DNA of 50,020 bases from Rhodoligotrophos defluvii (GTDB lineage: Bacteria > Pseudomonadota > Alphaproteobacteria > Rhizobiales > Im1). The translations under genes and the position numbers were made by a program. The notes beneath the pieces are model-generated. The model was not told the DNA's origin. It searched no databases and saw only the letters and a program-made list of their open reading frames with translations. Location of the stretch: NCBI RefSeq assembly GCF_005281615.1, contig NZ_SZZM01000010.1, positions 1 to 50,020 of the forward strand, read 5' to 3'. This document shows positions 36,778 through 44,745 of the stretch, piece by piece; position 1 is the stretch's first letter; the number at the start of each line of letters is the position of its first letter.

Positions 36778-37467
36778 TTAAATGTGGACCTTCTCCGTGC
36801 TTGTCACAAGATGCGCTTGATTTCGCCAACAATCTGTGACGGTCCGCAGGCAACAACATGCGCCGCGCCACAGAATTTCCTTGGAAAACAGCAGCGCCGT
36901 ATCAGCCAACGGCGTCTCGAATGCCGGAACGTGGATGAAGCCGGCCATGGCAGGGGCTAGGGAGGGAATATATCCGCCAATGATCAAGTAGAACACGAAG
37001 TTGCAGAGATAGCTTCCGGCGTCGTCAGAGAATTTTGCCGGAATGCCTTCAGCCTCGAGAGCCGCGCGAATAGCATCCAGAGGCAGGCCGCTCGGTAGAA
37101 TCTCCGCGGCACCGGCGCGTATGGTTCCCTCGGCAAAGACCTGGCCTGCCGTGTCAGCAAGCGCCTCGCCGCAGCGGTTGCGAGCGATCCGCTCCAGGGT
37201 GAATGCGGTTGCCTTGCGGCTCAAGCCGAAGCACAGCACGATATCCGGCTGAATATCCCGGCCAAGCCGTGCAAGCACGTCCGGCGCCTCGCCATAGGCG
37301 CAAGGAATGACCGCGGCGTGGATGTCCGCCTCAAGCCCTGCATGGCGCGTCTTAAGCATCTCCACCAGATGCTCCGTCGGGTTGACCGGCGCGGTTGGAA
37401 ACGGCGGAAACCCGGTGACCAGAATCCGCGGCGGCCCGTCGCCGCGTTTCGGCGCCTCTTGCCCCAT
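36778..37467 (-). CDS. pcp: Pyroglutamyl-peptidase I (C15 family), 3' end apparently frameshifted
   Basis: Cysteine peptidase that removes N-terminal pyroglutamate. The 229-residue open frame has the three catalytic residues in context: Glu in TAFTLERIARN, Cys in GSYLCNFVFY and His in AGFIHVPAF. After FSKEILWRGA the reading becomes unlike the family, with CCCLRTVTDCWR. In the other frame the DNA reads HVVACGPSQIVGEIKRIL followed by TGA at 36804, a plausible native helix and end, giving about 220 residues as expected. So an indel around 36855-36870, real or a sequencing error, has changed the last ten or more residues. The catalytic core is intact, so activity may survive. Confidence 0.8.
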   Translation of the reverse strand: MGQEAPKRGDGPPRILVTGFPPFPTAPVNPTEHLVEMLKTRHAGLEADIHAAVIPCAYGEAPDVLARLGRDIQPDIVLCFGLSRKATAFTLERIARNRCGEALADTAGQVFAEGTIRAGAAEILPSGLPLDAIRAALEAEGIPAKFSDDAGSYLCNFVFYLIIGGYIPSLAPAMAGFIHVPAFETPLADTALLFSKEILWRGACCCLRTVTDCWRNQAHLVTSTEKVHI

Positions 37468-37553
37468 GGTGATCAGTCGAGAACTCCTCTAATAATTCGG
37501 TCCGCACAAGACTCGCCCTTTGCTCGCGCATCCGCAACCGAAAGCGTCATCCC

Positions 37554-38123
37554 ATGTCTCTTCTGATCCTCGGCCTCGTCCTGTTCTTCGGCGTGCATCT
37601 CGTGCCTTTCACCCCGGCCAAAGCCGCGCTCCGGGCGCGCCTGGGCGAAGGCCCCTACAAGGGGGGCTTCGCGCTGATCGCCGCGGTGGGCCTCATCCTG
37701 ATCATATGGGGCTTCGCCTCGACCCGCGGTACGCTCGATGAAGCCGACATGCTTTACTACCCGCCGGCCTGGGCACGCCACGCCACCATGGCGCTGGTGC
37801 TTCTGGGGTTCATCTGCCTCGGCATCTACCTGCACAAGGGCCGGCTGAGGCTGTGGCTGCGCCACCCCATGGCGCTGGCCATCATCTTCTGGTCGGTCGG
37901 CCACCTCATCTCCAACGGCGACAAGCCGGGTGTGATTGTATTCGGCGCCTTCCTCGTTTATGCCTTGCTGGACATCGCCGTCGAGACCGCGCGAGGCACC
38001 CGGCCGGACTTTGTTCCCAAGCCAAGGCACGACATCATTGCACCCCTGGCCGGGATCATTATGTACGCGGCGATGCTGTTCCTGCATCCCTATCTGTTCG
38101 GGGTGCCGGTGATAAACATGTGA
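37554..38123 (+). CDS. NnrU family membrane protein
   Basis: Integral inner-membrane protein of 189 residues with about five or six hydrophobic helices. Family features include the N-terminal [23 protein letters not shown] and [11 protein letters not shown]. NnrU was first found near nitric oxide reductase genes, but most members, as here, stand apart from any denitrification genes and their role is unclear. Its stop overlaps the ribosome site of panB, so the two are probably co-transcribed. Confidence 0.85.
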   Translation: MSLLILGLVLFFGVHLVPFTPAKAALRARLGEGPYKGGFALIAAVGLILIIWGFASTRGTLDEADMLYYPPAWARHATMALVLLGFICLGIYLHKGRLRLWLRHPMALAIIFWSVGHLISNGDKPGVIVFGAFLVYALLDIAVETARGTRPDFVPKPRHDIIAPLAGIIMYAAMLFLHPYLFGVPVINM

Positions 38124-38137
38124 GGAGGCTTTGGCCG

Positions 38138-38956
38138 ATGTCCGTCCACCGTCCCGTGAAGCGTCTCACCGCGCCCGACATCCTCGCCCGCAAAGGCGGC
38201 GCCCCGATCGTGTCCCTTACCTGCTACCACGCCCACACGGCCGCCTTGGCCGACCCATACGTGGATTTCCTGCTGGTGGGCGACTCACTCGGCATGGTCA
38301 TGCATGGCTATGAGACCACGCTGCCCGTGCCCCTGGAACTCATGATCATGCATGGCCGCGCCGTGGTGCGCGGCTCCAAGCGCGCGCTGGTAATCGTGGA
38401 CATGCCCTTCGGGTCATACGAGGAAAGCCCGAGCGTAGCCTTCCGCAACGCCGCACGGGTCATGAAGGAAACGGGCTGCGGCGCGGTCAAGCTCGAGGGC
38501 GGACGCCGCATGGCGGAGACGATCCGCTTCCTCACCGAGCGCGGCATCCCGGTGATGGCCCATATCGGCCTGACGCCCCAGTCGATCAACGTGCTCGGCG
38601 GCTTCAAGACGCAAGGGCGCACCCGCGATGCGTGGGCCGCCATCGAGGAGGATGCGCGCCAGGTCGCCGATGCGGGCGCCTTCGGCATCGTGCTCGAAGC
38701 CATGGCCGAGCCGCTGGCGGCGCAGATCACCAAGGCCATTCCCATCCCGACCATCGGCATCGGCGCCTCGGCCCAGTGCGACGGCCAGGTGCTGGTGATG
38801 GAGGACATGCTGGGCTTGACCCCGCGCGTGCCGAAATTCGTCAAGAAGTTCGGCCGGGTCGGCGATGCCATCGAGGCCGCCATCAGCGAATATGCCGAAG
38901 CGGTGAGCAATCGCAGCTTTCCGGGCCCCGAACACACCTATGAGGTGAAGGACTGA
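38138..38956 (+). CDS. panB: 3-methyl-2-oxobutanoate hydroxymethyltransferase
   Basis: First enzyme of pantothenate (vitamin B5 and CoA) synthesis; adds a hydroxymethyl group to ketoisovalerate. The 272-residue TIM-barrel protein has [11 protein letters not shown], the metal-binding GDSLGMV near residue 49, DMPFGSYE and [28 protein letters not shown] at 38121-38128 sits nine bases before the ATG at 38138, fixing the start. panC is not adjacent. Confidence 0.97.
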   Translation: MSVHRPVKRLTAPDILARKGGAPIVSLTCYHAHTAALADPYVDFLLVGDSLGMVMHGYETTLPVPLELMIMHGRAVVRGSKRALVIVDMPFGSYEESPSVAFRNAARVMKETGCGAVKLEGGRRMAETIRFLTERGIPVMAHIGLTPQSINVLGGFKTQGRTRDAWAAIEEDARQVADAGAFGIVLEAMAEPLAAQITKAIPIPTIGIGASAQCDGQVLVMEDMLGLTPRVPKFVKKFGRVGDAIEAAISEYAEAVSNRSFPGPEHTYEVKD

Positions 38957-38966
38957 GCGCGCATGC

Positions 38967-39073
38967 CTAGAGCGTATTCGCTTTTCATGGAATCGCGAAA
39001 CCGCTCTAAGCTATTGTCTGGTCGCATTTTCTTCACGCGAACCGGTGCCCACTTCGCTCGAAAATGCTCTAGA
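38967..39073. repeat. Two-hairpin interspersed element (copy 2)
   Basis: Begins CTAGAGCG ten bases after the panB stop; the first hairpin has arms AGAGCG/CGCTCT. The second half (TGGTCGCATTTTCTTCACG...CGAAAATGCTCTAG) is nearly identical to the other two copies. Confidence 0.85.
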
Positions 39074-39174
39074 GTGCTTCCGCTTTTCTCCGAATCGCGG
39101 AAGCACTCTAAGTTCTTGTGTGGTCGCATTTTCTTCACGCGAACCGGTGCCCACTTCGCTCGAAAATGCTCTAG
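39069..39174. repeat. Two-hairpin interspersed element (copy 3, tandem)
   Basis: Immediately follows copy 2, sharing the junction CTAGAG. Its first hairpin is a perfect 13-base inverted repeat, AGAGTGCTTCCGC with GCGGAAGCACTCT. The second half matches copy 2 at almost every base. Confidence 0.85.
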
Positions 39175-39248
39175 CGGCATCGCGGGCGAGGACAAGAAGA
39201 TCGCCAACTCACCGACCGCGGCAAAGGCAAAGTGACGGGCAGAGCCGG

Positions 39249-40685
39249 TCATGCTCCGGCGATGGACCGGGCAGGGGCGGGCCCGGCTTCCCGCGGACGG
39301 CCAGTGGCAGGGCCGAAGGACTGAACCCAGCGGACAAGGCTCCTCAGGTCCGGCGGGGCGTGCAGGGCAAGTGGCGGATTGCGCTTCCACTCGGACTTGG
39401 CGGCTTCCGGCACCACGGCCGTCTTGAAGCCAAGCTTGGCGGCCTCCTTGAGCCGCGCCTCGCCCTGGGCGACCGGACGAAGGGCCCCGGAGAGGGCGAC
39501 CTCGCCGAAGAGGACACTGTCGGCGGGAAGGGCGGCCCCGAGCAGCGAGGATACCAGCGCCGCCGCCACGGCCAGATCGGCCGCCGGCTCGCGTATGCGC
39601 AGGCCGCCGGCCACGTTGAGATAGACATCATAGCCGCCGAGGCCGACGCCACAGTGGGTATCGAGCACGGCGAGGATCATGGCAAGCCGGCTGCCGTCCC
39701 AGCCCACCACCGCCCGCCTGGGCGTTCCCAACGTCGAAGGGGAGACCAGGGTCTGCACCTCGACCAGCAGGGGGCGGGTTCCTTCCATGCCGGCGAAGAC
39801 GGCGGCGCCCGGGGTGGCCGCGCTGCGGTCGCCCAGGAACAGGCCGGACGGGTTCTCAACCTCGGCCAAGCCGCCGTCGGACATCTCGAACACGCCGATC
39901 TCGTCGGTGGGGCCGAAGCGGTTCTTCACGGCACGCAGAATGCGGAAGTGATGTCCGCGATCGCCCTCAAAATAGAACACCGCGTCGACCATGTGCTCGA
40001 TGAGCTTGGGGCCGGCGATCTGGCCCTCCTTGGTGACATGGCCGACCAGCAGCACGGTGGTGCCCCGGCTCTTGGCGAAGCGGACCAGCGCCTCGGTGCC
40101 GGCGCGAAGCTGGGACACGGTGCCCGGTGCAGCATCGATCTGCGGAGACCAGATGGTCTGCACCGAATCGACCGCGATCACCGACGGCGACGGCGCATCG
40201 CCCAGGGTGGTGAGCACGTCGTCGAGATTGGTTTCCGCCGCGAGCAGCACGGCGGCATCGCTCAACCCGAGCCGCTCGGCGCGCAGACGCACCTGGTCCA
40301 CCGCCTCCTCGCCGGAGACGTAGACCACCTTCTCGCCGCGGCGGGCGAGCAGCGCCAGTGCCTGGAGAATGAGGGTGGATTTGCCGATGCCGGGGTCGCC
40401 GCCGATCAGCACCGCGGAGCCTGGAACAAGACCGCCGCCGGCCACCCTGTCCAGCTCCTGAATGCCCGAGCGCAGCCGGGCCGGCACGGGCGAGGCACCC
40501 TTGAGCCCGACAAGCTCGACGCGCCGGCCTTTGCCGGCCCGCGGCCGGACGCCACCCGGCAATGGTGCTGCCGCCGCTTCCTCGACCAGGCTGTTCCAGG
40601 CGCCGCAATTGTCGCAGCGGCCCGCCCAGCGCGAGGCGGTCGCACCGCAGGATTGGCAGACGTAGATCGACGAGGCTTTGGCCAA
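39249..40685 (-). CDS. radA: DNA repair protein RadA
   Basis: RecA-related helicase-like protein that helps process recombination intermediates. It has the four-Cys zinc motif CQSCG...CDNCG near the N terminus, Walker A GGDPGIGKSTL near residue 93, the RadA-specific KNRFG near residue 255, and a C-terminal Lon-like domain. I place the start at a TTG (40685), giving 478 residues: GGAGGAG at 40691-40697 is five bases upstream and the product then begins (M)AKASSIYVCQ like other RadA proteins. The in-frame ATG at 40700 would place that ribosome site inside the gene. Confidence 0.95.
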   Translation of the reverse strand: MAKASSIYVCQSCGATASRWAGRCDNCGAWNSLVEEAAAAPLPGGVRPRAGKGRRVELVGLKGASPVPARLRSGIQELDRVAGGGLVPGSAVLIGGDPGIGKSTLILQALALLARRGEKVVYVSGEEAVDQVRLRAERLGLSDAAVLLAAETNLDDVLTTLGDAPSPSVIAVDSVQTIWSPQIDAAPGTVSQLRAGTEALVRFAKSRGTTVLLVGHVTKEGQIAGPKLIEHMVDAVFYFEGDRGHHFRILRAVKNRFGPTDEIGVFEMSDGGLAEVENPSGLFLGDRSAATPGAAVFAGMEGTRPLLVEVQTLVSPSTLGTPRRAVVGWDGSRLAMILAVLDTHCGVGLGGYDVYLNVAGGLRIREPAADLAVAAALVSSLLGAALPADSVLFGEVALSGALRPVAQGEARLKEAAKLGFKTAVVPEAAKSEWKRNPPLALHAPPDLRSLVRWVQSFGPATGRPREAGPAPARSIAGA

Positions 40686-40759
40686 GCGTGCTCCTCCCAT
40701 TCTTCGGGATCACGCTCTAGATACCCCAATCTCCCCTGGGGTAAAAGGAGAACATCCGG

Positions 40760-41785
40760 TTATGAACGGAATTCGCCGGCGACCACCACCTTGCCTACCA
40801 TCTTGCCGCTTTCCACCAGCTGGTGGGCCTGCAGGAGGGTTGCGGCATTGATCGGCTCCAGGGTGCGCGTGAGGGTGGTGCGCACCAGGCCTTCGTCCAC
40901 CAGCCGCGCCGTCTCGCTCAGGATCTCGTGCTGAACGAGAATGTCGGGCGTCGTGAATTGCGGACGGGTGAACATGTATTCCCAGGCGATGCGCACGCTC
41001 TTGGGCTGATAGATCGCCGCGTCGGCCGGCTCGGCATTGGCGACGATGAAGCAGACCGTGCCCTGGGGCGCGATCAGCTCGGCGGCGGGTTTGAAATAGC
41101 TGTCGGTCGAGGCGCAGCAGAAAATGGCGTCCACCGTGGGGAAGCCGGCTTGCTTCAGGGCGGGCGCCAGGTCGCGATGGTCGATGACGTGATCGGCGCC
41201 CAGCGACCGGCACCATTCTGCCGATTCGGGCCGGGATGCAGTGGCGATCACCGTCAGGCCGGCCAGCTTGGCAAGCTGGATGGCGATGGAGCCCACGCCG
41301 CCGGCGCCATTGATGATCAGCAGGCTGCGGTGGGCATTCGCGCCGGGATCACGCGAGAAGCCGATGCGCTCGTGAATGGCCTCCCACGCGGTGAGGGTGG
41401 TCAAGGGGAGGGCGGCGGCCTCGGGAAAGTCGAGGCTCGCCGGCTTGCGGGCGACGATGCGCTCGTCGATAGCCACGAGCTCCGCATTGCTGCCATTGCG
41501 CGTAACGTCGCCGGCGAAGTACACGGCATCGCCCGGCTTGAACATGGTGCATTCGGGGCCGACCGTCTCGACGATGCCGGCGCCGTCGAAGCCGAGAACG
41601 CGCGGCGTGGTGAGCTCTTCCTTCACGCGCAGCCCACGGACCTTGGTGTCGACCGGATTGACCGAGACTGCCTTCACCCGCACCAGCAGGTCCCGAGGGC
41701 GCAGCTCGGGTGCGGGCAGCTCCACATCCTGCAAGGCATCGGGATCGGTCAGCGGCTTGGAACGGAACATGCCGATGGCGCGCAT
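40760..41785 (-). CDS. Medium-chain alcohol dehydrogenase / quinone oxidoreductase-like protein
   Basis: NAD(P)H-dependent oxidoreductase of 341 residues. A GroES-like N-terminal domain (VKAVSVNPVDTKVRG, VLGFDGAGIVETVG) is followed by a Rossmann domain with the nucleotide loop NGAGGVGSIAIQLAKL near residue 155. The catalytic-zinc cysteine is not in the usual place, pointing to the zinc-independent quinone oxidoreductase branch. The substrate is unknown. It lies between mlaF and radA on the same strand and is not a usual member of this cluster. Confidence 0.87.
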   Translation of the reverse strand: MRAIGMFRSKPLTDPDALQDVELPAPELRPRDLLVRVKAVSVNPVDTKVRGLRVKEELTTPRVLGFDGAGIVETVGPECTMFKPGDAVYFAGDVTRNGSNAELVAIDERIVARKPASLDFPEAAALPLTTLTAWEAIHERIGFSRDPGANAHRSLLIINGAGGVGSIAIQLAKLAGLTVIATASRPESAEWCRSLGADHVIDHRDLAPALKQAGFPTVDAIFCCASTDSYFKPAAELIAPQGTVCFIVANAEPADAAIYQPKSVRIAWEYMFTRPQFTTPDILVQHEILSETARLVDEGLVRTTLTRTLEPINAATLLQAHQLVESGKMVGKVVVAGEFRS

Positions 41786-41801
41786 TTGTATCCTCCCTCG
41801 A

Positions 41802-42578
41802 TCAGGGCTTGAGCACGTCCATCTTTATGGGGCCTTCCGCGCGCCCGTGGATGAACTGCTCGACATATGGGTTGCCGCTGTGGTCAATCTCGGCGGCATC
41901 ACCCTGCCAGATGATCTTGCCCTTGTAGATCATGGCGATGCGGTCGGCGATCTTGCGGGCCGAGGCCATGTCATGGGTAATGGAGATGGCGGTAGCCCCG
42001 AGGCGGCCCACGCAGTCGCGGATCAGGTCATTGATCACGTCGGCCATGATCGGATCAAGGCCGGTGGTCGGCTCGTCGAAGAAAATGACATCGGGATCGG
42101 CGGCAATCGCCCGGGCAAGGCCTACGCGCTTCTGCATGCCGCCGGACAGCTCTGCCGGCGAGAGCTCGCCCACCTCGCGGCCGAGGCCGACCTGGCCGAG
42201 CTTCTCATGGGCGATCTCCCGCGCCTCTTCCCGCGGCATCTGCTTGCCCTGGATCAGGCCGAAGGCCACATTCTCCCAGACGGTCAGGCTGTCGAACAAG
42301 GCGGCACCCTGGAAGAGCATGCCGAACTTGCGCAGCATCTCGTCGCGGGCCTGCCCACGCATTCCCACCGTTTCGACACCGTCGACCTTGATCGAGCCGG
42401 CATCGGGGCGGATGAGCCCGAGAATGCATTTCAGGCTGACCGACTTGCCCGATCCCGAGCCGCCGATCACCACCAGAGACTTGCCGCGGTCGACGGCGAG
42501 GTCGACGCCGTCCAGCACCGTCTTCGGCCCGAAACTCTTGCGGACGCCCTTCAGCTCGATATGGGGGCTTGCTGCCAT
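41802..42578 (-). CDS. mlaF: ABC transporter ATPase MlaF-like (phospholipid transport)
   Basis: ATPase of the Mla-type system that moves phospholipids between the membranes and keeps the outer membrane asymmetric. The 258-residue protein has Walker A GGSGSGKSVSLK, Q-loop MLFQGAALFDSLTVWENVAF, signature LSGGMQKR, Walker B VIFFDEPTTGLDP and the His switch ITHD. The start at 42578 (MAASPHIELKGV) lies 14 bases after the mlaE stop. No mlaD-type MCE gene follows. Confidence 0.92.
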   Translation of the reverse strand: MAASPHIELKGVRKSFGPKTVLDGVDLAVDRGKSLVVIGGSGSGKSVSLKCILGLIRPDAGSIKVDGVETVGMRGQARDEMLRKFGMLFQGAALFDSLTVWENVAFGLIQGKQMPREEAREIAHEKLGQVGLGREVGELSPAELSGGMQKRVGLARAIAADPDVIFFDEPTTGLDPIMADVINDLIRDCVGRLGATAISITHDMASARKIADRIAMIYKGKIIWQGDAAEIDHSGNPYVEQFIHGRAEGPIKMDVLKP

Positions 42579-42592
42579 GGTGTCATTCAACC

Positions 42593-43360
42593 TTACGAGA
42601 AGATGAGCGAGGTCATGATGTAGTTCACGGCCAGGATGAGGATCGAGGCCGAGACCACGGCATTGGTGGTGGCGCGACCCACGCCTTGCGCGCCGCCGCG
42701 GCTGTAGTAGCCCTGGTAGCAGCCCATCACCGCGATGACGAAGCCGAACACCGCCGCCTTGGCCAAGCCCGACAGCACGTCGCCGGGCTCGAGAAAATCG
42801 ACGGTGCTGCTGATATAGGCGGTGGAGTTGAAACCGAGGCTGCGGGTGCCCACGATATAGCCGCCGAAAATGCCGATGGTGTCGGCGATCGCCACCAGGA
42901 TCGGCACGGTGATCACCGCCGAGATGATGCGCGGCGCCACCAGATATTTGAACGGGTTGGTCGAAAGGGTGGTCAGGGCATCGATCTGCTCGGTCACGCG
43001 CATGGTGCCGAGCTCGGCCGCAATCGCGGCGCTGACCCGGCCGGCGACGATCAGGCCGGTGAGCACCGGCCCGAGCTCGCGGGTGATGCCGATGGCCACG
43101 ATCTGCGCAACGATGCTTTCCGCATTGAAGCGCGAGCCGCCGACATAGATCTGCAAGGCGAGAGCGGCGCCGGTGAAGAAGGCGGTGAGGCCCACCACGA
43201 ACAGGGAATTGTAACCGATCCGCAGCATCTGCTCGAGGATCTGCCGGCCGAAGTAAGGCGGGACGGCGGTGTGGAAGACCGCATTCCACAGGAAGATCGA
43301 CAGCCGGCCGACTTCCTCGCAAAACCGCAGCGTGATCCGGCCGACACTGGCGAGAATGTT
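42593..43360 (-). CDS. mlaE: MlaE-like permease
   Basis: Inner-membrane channel partner of MlaF, 255 residues from a TTG start at 43360 (LNILASVGRI). A GTGAGG sequence lies about eight bases upstream; an ATG at 43465 would add 35 residues of low-quality Cys-rich sequence. The permease signature is clear: ALALQIYVGGSRF, GPVLTGLIVAGRVSAAIAAELGTMRVTEQIDAL and FKYLVAPRI. It has about five or six helices and is immediately upstream of mlaF. Confidence 0.9.
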   Translation of the reverse strand, partial: NILASVGRITLRFCEEVGRLSIFLWNAVFHTAVPPYFGRQILEQMLRIGYNSLFVVGLTAFFTGAALALQIYVGGSRFNAESIVAQIVAIGITRELGPVLTGLIVAGRVSAAIAAELGTMRVTEQIDALTTLSTNPFKYLVAPRIISAVITVPILVAIADTIGIFGGYIVGTRSLGFNSTAYISSTVDFLEPGDVLSGLAKAAVFGFVIAVMGCYQGYYSRGGAQGVGRATTNAVVSASILILAVNYIMTSLIFS

Positions 43361-43532
43361 CAAGGGCTGAGCCTCACAGACGTGGACACATCCCGCCGGC
43401 CCGCAAAGGCCGGCGCAACATGCCGGGACGAAGTTCTCGAAAACGAACCGCTGGCTCGCTCTCACGACTGGGAGAGTTCTATAGCCCGGAGCAGCCCCTG
43501 CTCGGAAGAGGCTAATCGCAAAGCCGGTGTGA

Positions 43533-44732
43533 TCAGAGGTCCTGGCGCGAACCGCGGTCCTGGCGCTGATCGTATGGCGAATAGAGCCGGCAGTATCGCG
43601 GGCCCAAGGCGGTCAAGACCTCATAGGGGATGGTCTCGGCCCAGCGGGCAAGATCGTCGATGGTGATATGAGGGCCGATCAGCTCGGCGCGACCGCCTCT
43701 GCGGGCGAAATCGGGCGGAACGTCAGTGACGTCGACCGTGATCATGTCCATGGAGACGCGGCCCACCACGGGGGCAAACTGGCCGCCGATGAAGATATGG
43801 GCACGTTCGGACCGGCTCGAACCACTGAGGCAGCGGAAGAAACCGTCCGCATAGCCCACGCTGATGATGGCGATCTGCGCGTTGCGCTCGGAGCGCCAGG
43901 TGGCACTGTATCCCACGCTTTCGCCCGCCTTGACCTCACGCACGCTGAGCACGGTGCCATAGAGGCTAACCACCTGCTTCATGGGATTGGCGCGATCGGC
44001 CAAAGGCTTGCCCCCATAGAGCGCGATGCCCGGCCGGACGAGATCATAGTGGAAATCGGGCACGTTGAGGGTGCCGGCGGAGTTGGCAATGCTGGCGCGT
44101 GCATGCGGCAGCATGGCGCGCAGCCGGTCGAACGTGGCCAGTTGCTCACGGTTCATGGGCGCGTTCGGCGTATCGGCGCAGGCGAGATGGCTGATGATCA
44201 AGGTGATCCGGAACGCGCCGAGATCCTTGTGGCTCGCGGCCAGGCACTCGACCTGGGCACTGGTGAGGCCGAGCCGGTTGATGCCGGTGTCCACGTGGAT
44301 GCCGGCGGGCAGCCGCCTGTCCTGATCGCGGCAGAACTGCGCCCACTCGCCGATCTCCTCGATGGAAGAAAGGATCGGCTGCAGGTTATGCTGGGCGAGA
44401 TAGCCGGCGCTACCCGGCAACAGGCCACCGAGGAGGTAAATGGTCGCTTCCGGCAAGGTCTGCCGCAGCTTGGCGCCTTCGCAAGGCAGAGCCACGAAGA
44501 AGGTGCGGCAGCCCGCAGCCCACAAGGCCTGGCTCACCGGAATCATGCCGAGCCCGTAGGCATCTGCCTTCACCGCGGCGCCGCACTCCGTCTGGCCGAC
44601 CCGGCCGGCGAGATAGCGATAATTCGCCTGGATAGCACGCAGATCGATCATCAGCGTGCCTCCGGCAAGCTCGGAGGACGGCTCATCCGCGTCCGGCGAC
44701 GGATTCTCTTGAAGGTGCTCGGTGTCACTCAT
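43533..44732 (-). CDS. alr: Alanine racemase
   Basis: PLP enzyme interconverting L- and D-alanine for peptidoglycan. The catalytic Lys is in AAVKADAYGLG and the catalytic Tyr in VGYSATW; the family core begins at MIDLRAIQANYRYLAG. I use the ATG at 44732 (399 residues), 14 bases after the dnaB stop; an ATG at 44774 overlaps dnaB by 29 bases and gives 413 residues. Neither has a strong ribosome site, and the N-terminal 40 residues are polar and unconserved, so the start is uncertain. Confidence 0.93.
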   Translation of the reverse strand: MSDTEHLQENPSPDADEPSSELAGGTLMIDLRAIQANYRYLAGRVGQTECGAAVKADAYGLGMIPVSQALWAAGCRTFFVALPCEGAKLRQTLPEATIYLLGGLLPGSAGYLAQHNLQPILSSIEEIGEWAQFCRDQDRRLPAGIHVDTGINRLGLTSAQVECLAASHKDLGAFRITLIISHLACADTPNAPMNREQLATFDRLRAMLPHARASIANSAGTLNVPDFHYDLVRPGIALYGGKPLADRANPMKQVVSLYGTVLSVREVKAGESVGYSATWRSERNAQIAIISVGYADGFFRCLSGSSRSERAHIFIGGQFAPVVGRVSMDMITVDVTDVPPDFARRGGRAELIGPHITIDDLARWAETIPYEVLTALGPRYCRLYSPYDQRQDRGSRQDL

Positions 44733-44745
44733 CAGCGCAGTTGGA

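Noticed and set aside
39176-39235. Possible remnant coding tail (GIAGEDKKIANSPTAAKAK) after the tandem repeats
   Set aside because: Short, not matched to any family and has no start; it could be the worn end of a lost gene but nothing supports that beyond a readable frame.
39045-40934. 629-codon plus-strand frame over radA
   Set aside because: Antisense shadow of radA; it begins inside repeat elements and has no recognisable domain.
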